From the NCBI GenBank assembly GCA_014359885.1, contig JACIYN010000028.1, positions 1 through 64,000 on the forward strand: DNA of 64,000 nt, written 5' to 3'. This DNA is from Desulfacinum sp. GTDB taxonomy: Bacteria; Desulfobacterota; Syntrophobacteria; Syntrophobacterales; DSM-9756. A program made the translations under genes and the position numbers. Of this stretch, positions 42,064 through 50,040 are shown one piece after another (the stretch's first letter is position 1; the number at the start of each line of letters is the position of its first letter). The notes under the pieces were generated by a model, which saw only the letters and a list, made by a program, of their open reading frames with translations, made no database searches and was not told where the DNA came from.

Positions 42064-43239
42064 ATGCGGGAAGCGGTCATTGTCAGTGCGGTGCGAACAC
42101 CGTTGGGAAGCTTCAATGGAACCCTGTCGGGAATCGGGGCCACGGCCTTGGGAGCGGTGGTGATCGAAGAGGCCGTCCAAAGGGCGGGTATCCAGAAGAC
42201 GGATGTGAACGAAGTGATCATGGGCCAGGTGCTGCCCTGCGGGTACGGCCAGAACCCGGCCAAGCAGGCGGCGGTCAAGGCCGGCATGCCCTGGGAAGCG
42301 GAGTGCTTAACCATCAACAAGGTGTGCGGTTCCGGTCTCAAGGCCGTCATGCTGGCCGCCCAAGCCATCCAGACGGGCGATGCGGACGTGGTGGTGGCCG
42401 GAGGCATGGAAACCATGAGCATGGCGCCCTACTTCCTGGACAAGGCTCGGTTCGGCTACCGCATGGGCCACGGGCAGCTCAAGGATCACATGATCCATGA
42501 CGGACTGTGGGACATCGTCAACGACTTCCACATGGGCATTTCCAACGAGCTCTGTTCGGAACGCTACGGGGTGAGCCGCGAGGACCAGGACCGCTACGCG
42601 GCGGAATCCTACCGGCGCGCCTTGGAAGCCATGGCGGCCGGGAAGTTCCAGGACGAAATCGTTCCCGTACCGGTGCCCCAGCGCAAAGGGGATCCGGTCA
42701 TGTTCGACCGGGACGAGTGCCCCCGGGAGACGTCCTACGAGCTTCTGGCCAAGATGAAGCCCGCCTTCAAGGAGGGTGGCGTAACCACGGCGGGAAACGC
42801 CTCGGTCATTTCCGACGGGGCGGCGGCCGTGGTGGTGATGGCCCGGGAGAAGGCCGAGGCGCTGGGATGCCGGATCCTGGCCACCGTGGGAGCCCAGGCC
42901 TCGGCCGGCATCGACATGAAATACGTGCTGGTGGCTCCCATCTGGGCCATTCCCAAGTGCCTCAAAAAGGAAGGCATCGGGTTGGAAGACGTGGATCTCT
43001 ATGAAGTGAACGAGGCCTTCAGCGGGTCCACCGTGGCGGTTCTCAAGGAACTCAACCTGGATCCCGCCAAGGTGAACGTGAACGGAGGCAGTGTCTCCCT
43101 GGGACATCCCATCGGGGCCAGCGGAGCACGCGTGCTCGTCACGCTTCTCCACGAAATGATCCGAACCGACAAGAAGATCGGCCTGGCGTCCCTGTGCCTG
43201 GGGGGCGGTGAGGCTGTGGCCCTGGTTGTCAAGAGGTAG
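42064..43239 (+). CDS. acetyl-CoA acetyltransferase (thiolase)
   Basis: The 391-aa thiolase has the nucleophilic cysteine in INKVCGSGLKAVMLAAQAI, DVDLYEVNEAFSGSTVAVL, VNGGSVSLGHPIGASGARVL and the second active-site cysteine in ASLCLGGGEAVALV. NEAFS and CLGGGEA differ slightly from the usual NEAFA and CIGGGQG. It condenses two acetyl-CoA or cleaves acetoacetyl-CoA. It opens an operon with hydroxyacyl-CoA and acyl-CoA dehydrogenases, so short-chain beta-oxidation or its reverse is the likely pathway. AAAGGAGGTGTGTGT precedes the ATG. Confidence 0.93.
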   Translation: MREAVIVSAVRTPLGSFNGTLSGIGATALGAVVIEEAVQRAGIQKTDVNEVIMGQVLPCGYGQNPAKQAAVKAGMPWEAECLTINKVCGSGLKAVMLAAQAIQTGDADVVVAGGMETMSMAPYFLDKARFGYRMGHGQLKDHMIHDGLWDIVNDFHMGISNELCSERYGVSREDQDRYAAESYRRALEAMAAGKFQDEIVPVPVPQRKGDPVMFDRDECPRETSYELLAKMKPAFKEGGVTTAGNASVISDGAAAVVVMAREKAEALGCRILATVGAQASAGIDMKYVLVAPIWAIPKCLKKEGIGLEDVDLYEVNEAFSGSTVAVLKELNLDPAKVNVNGGSVSLGHPIGASGARVLVTLLHEMIRTDKKIGLASLCLGGGEAVALVVKR

Positions 43240-43257
43240 GGAAGGAGGAGATCGACG

Positions 43258-44109
<852 letters not shown>

Positions 44110-44151
44110 TGAGTCGAGCATCCGCAATCCAGAAAGATCGAGGTCTTCCCC

Positions 44152-45300
44152 ATGAACTTTGAACTCACCGAAGAGCAAAAGATCATCCAGGACACCGCCG
44201 CCAAGTTCGCCAAAAACGAGCTGGAGCCGGTGGCGGCCGAGCTGGACCGGACCAAGAACCGCGACATCCTCAAGCGCAACCTGAAGAAGCTGGCCGAACT
44301 GGGCTTCATGGGTCTCAACGTGGACCCGGAATACGGGGGCACCGGCGCCGGGGTGGTGGCCTTTTCCCTGGCCATGACGGAGCTGGGTCGGGCCTGCGCC
44401 AGCACCACGGTGACCACGTCGGTCACCAACATGGTGGCCGAGGTGATCCAGGCCGTGGGCACGGAGGAGCAGAAGCGCAAATACATTCCGCCTTTGTGCA
44501 GCGGCGAATTCGCCGCCGGAAGCTTCGGGCTTTCGGAGGCGGGGGCCGGTTCGGACCCGGCCAGCATGCGCACCAGCGCCGTGCAGGATGGGGACTACTG
44601 GGTCCTTAACGGGTCCAAGATGTGGATCACCAGCGCCGAATACGCCGGTGTGTTCGTGGTCTGGGCCGTCACCGACAAGGAGGCGCCCAAGGGCAAGGGC
44701 ATCACCTGTTTTCTTGTGGAGCCGGGAACGCCGGGATTCACCATCGGCAAGGACGAAAAGAAGCTGGGCCAGCACGGCTCGTCCACCAACGAGCTGCTTT
44801 TCGAAGACTGCCGGGTGCACAAGGACAATGTGCTGGGCAAGGTGAACGACGGGTTCCGCATCGCCGTTTCGGAACTGGCCGGAGGCCGGATCGGGATCGG
44901 TTCCATGGCCCTGGGCATCGGCCTGGCCGCCATGGATTTCGCCACCAACTATTCCAAGGAGCGGATCCAGTTCGGCGTTCCCATCGCCAAACACCAGGCG
45001 ATCCAGTGGATGATCGCGGACAACTACACCCGGCTGGAGGCGGCCCGCCTGCTGCTCCTGAGGGCCGCGTATCTCAAGGAGCAGGGGAGGCCCTATTCCA
45101 AGGAGGCCTCCATGGGCAAGGTGTACGCCACGGAAGCCGCCAACAAGGCCTGCTACGATGCGCTCCAGATCCTGGGCGGGTACGGATACACCCAGGATTT
45201 CCCCATCGAGCGCTACTACCGGGATGTGCGCGTGACCAGCATCTACGAAGGGACCAGCGAGATCCAGCGGCTCATCATCGCCCGTGAGCTCCTCAAGTAG
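44152..45300 (+). CDS. acyl-CoA dehydrogenase, short-chain type
   Basis: The 382-aa flavoenzyme begins MNFELTEEQKIIQDTAAKFA and has GSFGLSEAGAGSDPASMRTS, MWITSAEYAGVFVVWAVTD, LQILGGYGYTQDFPIERYYR and the catalytic glutamate in TSIYEGTSEIQRLIIAREL. It introduces the 2,3 double bond of short acyl-CoAs (butyryl-CoA likely) using FAD, passing electrons to ETF. No etfAB genes are in the window. It ends the thiolase operon and is followed by a strong terminator. Confidence 0.94.
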   Translation: MNFELTEEQKIIQDTAAKFAKNELEPVAAELDRTKNRDILKRNLKKLAELGFMGLNVDPEYGGTGAGVVAFSLAMTELGRACASTTVTTSVTNMVAEVIQAVGTEEQKRKYIPPLCSGEFAAGSFGLSEAGAGSDPASMRTSAVQDGDYWVLNGSKMWITSAEYAGVFVVWAVTDKEAPKGKGITCFLVEPGTPGFTIGKDEKKLGQHGSSTNELLFEDCRVHKDNVLGKVNDGFRIAVSELAGGRIGIGSMALGIGLAAMDFATNYSKERIQFGVPIAKHQAIQWMIADNYTRLEAARLLLLRAAYLKEQGRPYSKEASMGKVYATEAANKACYDALQILGGYGYTQDFPIERYYRDVRVTSIYEGTSEIQRLIIARELLK

Positions 45301-45325
45301 GGGAAAGGAAACCGGGTTTCCATCG

Positions 45326-45356
45326 AACCCCCGCTAAAGCGGGGGTTTTCCTTTTT
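45326..45356. terminator. bidirectional intrinsic terminator
   Basis: A 9-bp stem AACCCCCGC / GCGGGGGTT with a TAAA loop is followed by TTTCCTTTTT on the plus strand and, inverted, begins with AA on the minus strand. It lies between the convergent acyl-CoA dehydrogenase and EamA genes. Confidence 0.88.
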
Positions 45357-45363
45357 CGCTCCC

Positions 45364-46305
45364 TCATCCGTGCGATACTTCGCGGCGTTCGGCCGCTCCC
45401 CGCGCCTCACCCTGCGGCAGATATTCGGCCAGCTGGGAAAGAATCATTCCGGTCAGCATGAGGGCACAACCCAGGAGGCCCCGCAGGCCCAGGGTTTCCG
45501 ACAGGATGAGCCAGCCTCCCAGGGCCGCGAAGGCCGATTCCATGCTGAGCAGAATGGCGGCGTGGGCGGGGTGGGCGTCCTTTTGGGCCACCACCTGGAG
45601 GGTGTAGGCGATTCCCACCGACACCAGACCCCCGTAGAGGATGGGAACGGTGGCGTCCAGAACGCCCTGGAGGCTCGTTTCCTCGAAGACCGCCGAGGTG
45701 GCAAGACTCAGGGCCGAGCAGACGGCAAACTGGCAGCAGGCGAGTTTCACCGGGTCCAGCCGGGGAGACATCCACCCCAGCAGGAGCACGTGTCCCGCCC
45801 AGAAGAAGGCGCCGCCCAAAACCAGCACATCCCCGAACTCCATGGTCAGTTCCTCGGTCACGCTCAGGAAATAGAGGCCCACGGCGGCGAGCACCGCGCC
45901 CGCCCAGGTCCCAAGAGGCGGCCGCTGTTTCCAGAAAAGACCTAGCAAGGGCACGATCACCACGTAGAGTCCCGTGATGAACCCCGCCTTGCCGGCCGTG
46001 GTGAAGACGAGCCCGGCCTGCTGGAGAGAGGCTCCGGCAAAGAGGGCGAGCCCGGCCAGGATGCCCGCTTTCCAAGCGGCCCGCCAGGAAGGGTCGTGGC
46101 CCGGATGGGCGGATCGAAGGCCGTTCTTCCGGTCCAGATAAGTGATGAGCGGGACCAGGGAAAGGCTTCCCAAGGCGAATCGGATGCCGTTGTAGGCGAA
46201 GGGGCCGATGTGGTCCATGCCCACTCGTTGAGCCACAAAGGCGAACCCCCACAGGGTGGCGGTGATGAGCAGCAGGATGTCGGCTTTGAGCGCAGTCGCT
46301 TTCAT
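45364..46305 (-). CDS. EamA/DMT-family membrane transporter
   Basis: The 313-aa protein has ten membrane helices in two EamA halves (residues about 8-145 and 155-295), with LLLITATLWGFAFVAQRVGM, PFAYNGIRFALGSLSLVPLI and a second-half AILLSMESAFAALGGWLILS. It is probably an exporter of small metabolites; the substrate is unknown. The ATG at 46305 (MKATALKADIL) directly precedes helix 1 and is preferred to the longer frame from 46434. Confidence 0.9.
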   Translation of the reverse strand: MKATALKADILLLITATLWGFAFVAQRVGMDHIGPFAYNGIRFALGSLSLVPLITYLDRKNGLRSAHPGHDPSWRAAWKAGILAGLALFAGASLQQAGLVFTTAGKAGFITGLYVVIVPLLGLFWKQRPPLGTWAGAVLAAVGLYFLSVTEELTMEFGDVLVLGGAFFWAGHVLLLGWMSPRLDPVKLACCQFAVCSALSLATSAVFEETSLQGVLDATVPILYGGLVSVGIAYTLQVVAQKDAHPAHAAILLSMESAFAALGGWLILSETLGLRGLLGCALMLTGMILSQLAEYLPQGEARGAAERREVSHG

Positions 46306-46915
46306 GGGAAGCTCCGCAAGATTGGGTTCCGAAACATGGGGTGTCGCACAAGCTTCACCGCATACCCGATGGCCCCGGGGGCCGTCAAGGACCGGCTTTA
46401 ATGGAGCGGAATCCCGCAACAATCTGGCGGGCATCCTTCTCCGAGGCGCCTTTTCTTGTTATAGGGAACGTGAGCTTGTGTGCCGTCCGTGCAGGGGGAC
46501 GCGGGGCGAATCCTGATCCCGCCTACGTCTCCGTATCTTCCATGATCCATCGGCGCACTGTGTGATCCAGGTCGTATCCAAGCCGGTTCACCTGGGAGCT
46601 TGTCCGACAATGGCTCTCTGGCTCAAGATGGGGCGGATTTGCATTTCCTTTGTAGCCGCGGGGTTTCAGCCCTGAGAAAAGTTCCGTCTTAACTACAGGA
46701 ATTGACAGGAAATACGCGATGGCCTATCCGACGGCCGGGCATTCCTCCGCAGCCCTAAAGGGCTGCGCTACCAGAAAAGAGGTCGTCCGCCGCGTTCTCA
46801 GACGGCCTCCCAGAAGACGCTCCTGTACACCGGGATCTTTCATCCATGCGGCGGCGAAGAGAGCGTAGCGATGGGGCGTTGCCCATCGAAGGAAACCACA
46901 AGGAGGGCGGATACG
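46306..46915. other. intergenic region with a type A repeat
   Basis: No gene is supported. A type A repeat occupies 46595-46812. The rest, upstream of the EamA gene and of the SDR gene, shows no clear promoter. Confidence 0.5.
46595..46812 (-). repeat. type A repeat, full-length copy
   Basis: Begins GAGCTTGTCCGACAATGG, contains GCGGGGTTTCAGCCC, GACAGGAAATACGCGATGGC and the palindrome CGCAGCCCTAAAGGGCTGCG (46748-46767), and ends near GTTCTCAGACGGCCTCC. Confidence 0.7.
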
Positions 46916-48451
46916 ATGGATGACCGGCCGATTCTGCTGACCGGTGCGACGGGGTATGTGGGAGGGCGATTGGCCCCGCGGTTACTCGAAGCAGGCTATC
47001 GGGTGCGGGCCCTGGTGCGATCGCCCGCCAAGGTGCGGTGTCGGCCCTGGGGCAACCACCCGCGACTGGAAGTGGCCCGGGCGGACATCTTCGATCGGGA
47101 TTCGGTCATCGCCGCCGCCGCGGGATGCCGCGCCGCCTATTACCTGGTGCACTCCATGGCACCCGGCAGGAAGGATTTCGCCGCGCTGGATCGTGCGGCG
47201 GCGGAAAACATGGTGATCGCCGCCGGCAAGGCGAAGCTGGAACGGATCATCTACCTGGGCGGCCTGGGAAGGGAAGGTAAAGACCTGAGTCATCACCTGC
47301 GTTCGCGCCTGGAGGTCGCCCGTATTCTCCAGTCCGGCCTGGTTCCCGTCACGTTCTTACGGGCGGCCATGATCCTGGGAGCCGGAAGCGCCTCCTTCGA
47401 GATCCTCCGGTACCTGGTGGACCGCCTTCCCGTCCTCATCACGCCCCGATGGGTGCGCTCCCCCTGCCAGCCCATCGCCATCAGTAACGTCCTCCATTAC
47501 CTGGTCGGATGCCTGGAATCCCCCCACATGGCGGGGCAAACCCTGGATATCGGCGGCCCGGACGTGCTGACCTATGAGGACCTCATGAGGATCTACGCCG
47601 AGGAGGCGGGATTGCCCAGACGTTGGATCGTCCCCGTGCCGGTGCTCACCCCGCGCCTCAGTTCCTACTGGCTCCATCTGGTGACGCCCGTGCCCATGGC
47701 CCTGGCCCGTCCGTTGGCCGAAGGGCTCCGGAATGCCGTGGTGTGCGAAGATTTTCGGATCCGGGAATGGATCCCGCAGCGGCTGCTGAGCTGCCGGGAA
47801 GCCATTCGGGAGGCGCTCCAGAGAATCCGACAGGAACAGGTGGAAACCTGCTGGGCCGACGCCGGTCACCACACGCCGCCCGAATGGGTCCAGTGCGGCG
47901 ACGCTCCCTACGCGGGAGGCACCGTGCTGGAATCGGCCCACCGCATGGTCGTTCCCGCATCCCCCCGGCAGGTGTGGACCCTTCTGCAGGGGATCGGCGG
48001 GCGGCAGGGATGGTTTTTCGGCGATGCCTTGTGGAAGCTGCGCGGCTGGATCGATCGGGCCTTGGGCGGCGTGGGCCACACGCGGGGGCGGAGGGAGCCG
48101 GGGCGCCTCTACGTGGGGGACACGGTGGACTACTGGAGGGTGCTGGAACTGGCGCCCGAACGCCGCCTTCTCTTCTATGCCGAGATGAAACTGCCCGGAG
48201 AAGCGATCCTGGACTTTCGACTCACACCCGTGGGGGACGCCGAGACCGAAGTGCAGGTGATCGCCCGCTTTCTACCCCGGGGGCTCCTGGGGATCGCCTA
48301 CTGGTACGCGCTGGTTCCCTTCCACAACCGTGTCTTTTCGGGGCTGCTGGAGGGACTGGCGGGCGCCCTGGGTGTTGCCCCCCGCCGCGGGCCGGAAGCC
48401 TTCGACGCCCGGATGCCCCACGCCTGCCGCCTGGAACCCCGGGCGCCTTGA
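46916..48451 (+). CDS. NAD(P)-binding SDR protein fused to a DUF2867 domain
   Basis: The 511-aa protein has an N-terminal atypical SDR domain (ILLTGATGYVGGRLAPRLLE, AYYLVHSMAP, IYLGGLGREGKDLSHHLRSR, residues 5-300), where the catalytic YxxxK is not evident, and a C-terminal DUF2867/SRPBCC-like domain (RMVVPASPRQVWTLLQGIGG, WWF-type block GRQGWFFGDALWKLRG, residues 330-490). The NmrA-like SDR part suggests a redox-sensing or quinone-related role, not proven. AAGGAGGGCGGATACG precedes the ATG. It is convergent with the flavodoxin gene, 3 bp apart. Confidence 0.85.
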   Translation: MDDRPILLTGATGYVGGRLAPRLLEAGYRVRALVRSPAKVRCRPWGNHPRLEVARADIFDRDSVIAAAAGCRAAYYLVHSMAPGRKDFAALDRAAAENMVIAAGKAKLERIIYLGGLGREGKDLSHHLRSRLEVARILQSGLVPVTFLRAAMILGAGSASFEILRYLVDRLPVLITPRWVRSPCQPIAISNVLHYLVGCLESPHMAGQTLDIGGPDVLTYEDLMRIYAEEAGLPRRWIVPVPVLTPRLSSYWLHLVTPVPMALARPLAEGLRNAVVCEDFRIREWIPQRLLSCREAIREALQRIRQEQVETCWADAGHHTPPEWVQCGDAPYAGGTVLESAHRMVVPASPRQVWTLLQGIGGRQGWFFGDALWKLRGWIDRALGGVGHTRGRREPGRLYVGDTVDYWRVLELAPERRLLFYAEMKLPGEAILDFRLTPVGDAETEVQVIARFLPRGLLGIAYWYALVPFHNRVFSGLLEGLAGALGVAPRRGPEAFDARMPHACRLEPRAP

Positions 48452-48454
48452 TTC

Positions 48455-48898
48455 CTAATTGTTGAGCATCTCGGCGACGGTGCGGGCATAGTCCTGGCAC
48501 GCCCGGATGCCGTCCGGCGTGTTGATCTTGTGCTCTTCCAAGTTGAAGGAGCCCAGATTGGTCATCCGCATCTTGAAGACGTGTTCCATGGTGTCGTAGA
48601 TGTACTTGGGCGCGTCGCCGCTGTGGGTGTACGAACCGAAGGCCCCGCCCGGCTTGCCTTCCAGTCCGGCCCCTTGAGCGAGAAAGAGAAAGGTCTTCAT
48701 ACTTTGGGTCATGTCCCGGTGGTAGGTGGGGCAGCCGAACAGATAGGCGTCATATCCCTGGAGATCCTCCGGCTTCTTGATGTCGGGAACCTTTTTCAGC
48801 ACCGGTTCGTGCCCGGCGAAACGTACTCCCTCGGCCATGTACTGGGCCATCTTTTCCGTGTTCCCGGTGCGGCTCACATAGGCGATCAATACCTTCAT
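48455..48898 (-). CDS. flavodoxin family protein
   Basis: The 147-aa protein has the FMN phosphate loop YVSRTGNTEKMAQYMAEG (residues 7-24), YLFGCPTYHRDMTQSMKTFL and GAFGSYTHSGDAPKYIY around the isoalloxazine. It is a low-potential one-electron carrier or the flavodoxin part of an oxygen-detoxifying chain. GGGAGGAGGGACCC precedes the ATG at 48898. It is the last gene of a run starting with rubredoxin, 84 bp after the RCKP gene. Confidence 0.9.
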   Translation of the reverse strand: MKVLIAYVSRTGNTEKMAQYMAEGVRFAGHEPVLKKVPDIKKPEDLQGYDAYLFGCPTYHRDMTQSMKTFLFLAQGAGLEGKPGGAFGSYTHSGDAPKYIYDTMEHVFKMRMTNLGSFNLEEHKINTPDGIRACQDYARTVAEMLNN

Positions 48899-48982
48899 GG
48901 GTCCCTCCTCCCTGGCCTGGTGGGGTGATGATACGAAAGGGAGCAGACGCTCCACCGTGGAGCGCCCGCCCCCGCATTCTTC

Positions 48983-49090
48983 CTACGCCTTCTTTTCAAA
49001 GGTCTTCTTTTCCCCGCACTGCGGGCACTTCTGAGGCTTACAGCGTCCTTCCTTTTCGAAGCCGCACTTGGTGCATTGAAAAGTCGCCAT
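48983..49090 (-). CDS. RCKP-type rubredoxin-like mini protein, 35 aa
   Basis: The short frame encodes MATFQCTKCGFEKEGRCKPQ then KCPQCGEKKTFEKKA. Two Cys pairs (FQCTKCG and KCPQCG) and the RCKP linker are the hallmarks of the RCKP-type rubredoxin-like family. It binds one metal, probably iron. A GGAGGAATGACAG ribosome site precedes the ATG, 3 bp after the stop of the 75-aa gene. Confidence 0.88.
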   Translation of the reverse strand: MATFQCTKCGFEKEGRCKPQKCPQCGEKKTFEKKA

Positions 49091-49093
49091 CTG

Positions 49094-49321
49094 TCATTCC
49101 TCCTTTGTGTTCCGGCATTCTGCCCACCACCCTTTGCGCCGGTGGGCTTCTCGTTCCTGTTCGGCCAGAAGGCGGATCTTGTAGGCCGCATCCCGCAGCA
49201 CCCCGTAGAGGATGCCGCATCCGGCATCCTCCCGGTGCCGATCCCCTTGGTCGGCGATCTCCAGCATTTGGGCCGTCAGCGCCAGAGTTCTGCGAATGGC
49301 ATCGTTGCACGGGCGGTCCAC
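49094..49321 (-). CDS. conserved small helical protein, 75 aa, of the redox operon
   Basis: The likely start is a GTG at 49321 after GGGAGGAGGCAGC. The protein is almost wholly helical (DAIRRTLALTAQMLEIADQG, CGILYGVLRDAAYKIRLLAE) with one conserved-looking Cys in EDAGCGILYG. I recall the pattern as one seen beside rubredoxin-like genes in sulfate reducers, but no function is known. It lies between rubredoxin and the RCKP gene. A longer frame from 49396 is possible but its first part is unlike protein. Confidence 0.7.
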   Translation of the reverse strand: MDRPCNDAIRRTLALTAQMLEIADQGDRHREDAGCGILYGVLRDAAYKIRLLAEQEREAHRRKGWWAECRNTKEE

Positions 49322-49473
49322 GCTGCCTCCTCCCGGCCTGTTCAGCCTGTTTTCATGCTTCCCTACACGGCAACGCTCACCACGCCCCGAGGACAAAAGA
49401 ACGCGCCGTGCAAGAATCGTCTCCGTCCCCGTTTATCGGCGTTTCTTTGCGATTCTAATCCCGGTGCACGCCG

Positions 49474-49680
49474 TCAGGCATCTTCCTCGGCGGAACCCCC
49501 TCCCCCCAGGGGGCGAAACATCCTCTTGCCGGCCCCGCACACCGGGCAGCACCAATCCTCGGGGAGTTCGGAAAACGCGGTTCCTTTGGGGATCTTGCCT
49601 CGCCGGTCGCCCCGGTCGGGATCGTAGATGCACCCGCAGGTGGGACCCTGGCACTGGTAGCATTCTTCGGGTCGAGCCAT
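49474..49680 (-). CDS. rubredoxin, type II (CX4C)
   Basis: The 68-aa protein has CYQCQGPTCGCIYDPDRGDR, KIPKGTAFSELPEDW and CCPVCGAGKRMFRPL. The second site is standard (CPVC), but the first is CX4C (Cys10, Cys15), as in type II rubredoxins, with two further cysteines (Cys7, Cys17) around it. It is a one-electron carrier, often used with rubrerythrin or rubredoxin:oxygen oxidoreductase. AAGGAGCATGAA precedes the ATG. It begins the redox operon under the candidate sigma54 promoter at 49762. Confidence 0.93.
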   Translation of the reverse strand: MARPEECYQCQGPTCGCIYDPDRGDRRGKIPKGTAFSELPEDWCCPVCGAGKRMFRPLGGGGSAEEDA

Positions 49681-49761
49681 TTCATGCTCCTTTCATAACG
49701 CTTCACCCGTGGCGGGAAAAGATGGTTCCCGCCGTTTTCCGCCTTCGTTCAGATAGAGTAA

Positions 49762-49775
49762 CCAATATGCGTGCC
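49762..49775 (-). promoter_or_regulatory. candidate sigma54 promoter of the rubredoxin operon
   Basis: Minus strand GGCACG-CATA-TTGG fits the consensus GGCACG-N4-TTGC with one change in the -12 element (GG for GC). It lies 82 bp before the rubredoxin start; upstream sites fit activator binding. Confidence 0.55.
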
Positions 49776-49875
49776 GAGGCGGAGGGATCGAGGGAGAAAA
49801 ATTGAATCAGTCTTGAAAACGGATGGTTACCACAAGGCGATGGTGCGGATCCTTCCGCGGGGGTAGGCGCAAAAG

Positions 49876-49889
49876 TGTCTCATGAGACA
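49876..49889. promoter_or_regulatory. perfect palindrome TGTCTCATGAGACA, candidate activator site 1
   Basis: A perfect 14-bp palindrome about 100 bp upstream of the candidate sigma54 promoter, the usual distance for an enhancer-binding protein. Confidence 0.6.
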
Positions 49890-49995
49890 AGAGCGCAAGG
49901 ACGCGGATCGTGGGTCCTCTCAACGTCCGCGCAAGGCTTTTTCCGCGCTGAGGGCTTTGCCCCATCGGTGAGAGCGGCTTCGGCCGTGCGCAGGA

Positions 49996-50027
49996 AGAAG
50001 TGTCTCAGCCTATTTCGAGACACTTCT
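49996..50027 (-). terminator. inverted repeat after the sigma54 regulator gene
   Basis: Arms AGAAGTGTCTC and GAGACACTTCT (11 bp) flank a 10-base loop, directly after the regulator stop. There is no U-run, so it may be a weak terminator, an operator (it contains TGTCTC and GAGACA), or both. Confidence 0.5.
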
Positions 50028-50040
50028 GTTTCACGAGACA
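50027..50040. promoter_or_regulatory. palindrome TGTTTCACGAGACA, candidate activator site 2
   Basis: Matches site 1 in 12 of 14 positions and overlaps the last codons of the regulator gene. It is 250 bp upstream of the candidate sigma54 promoter. Confidence 0.5.

Larger units (their letters stand above)
49681..50030. other. regulatory region upstream of the rubredoxin operon
   Basis: No gene. In order on the minus strand: TGTYTC-type palindromes (50027-50040 and 49876-49889), a spaced inverted repeat (49996-50027), a -24/-12 promoter candidate (49762-49775) and a leader hairpin (GGCGGGAA / TTCCCGCC, 49711-49733). Confidence 0.6.
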
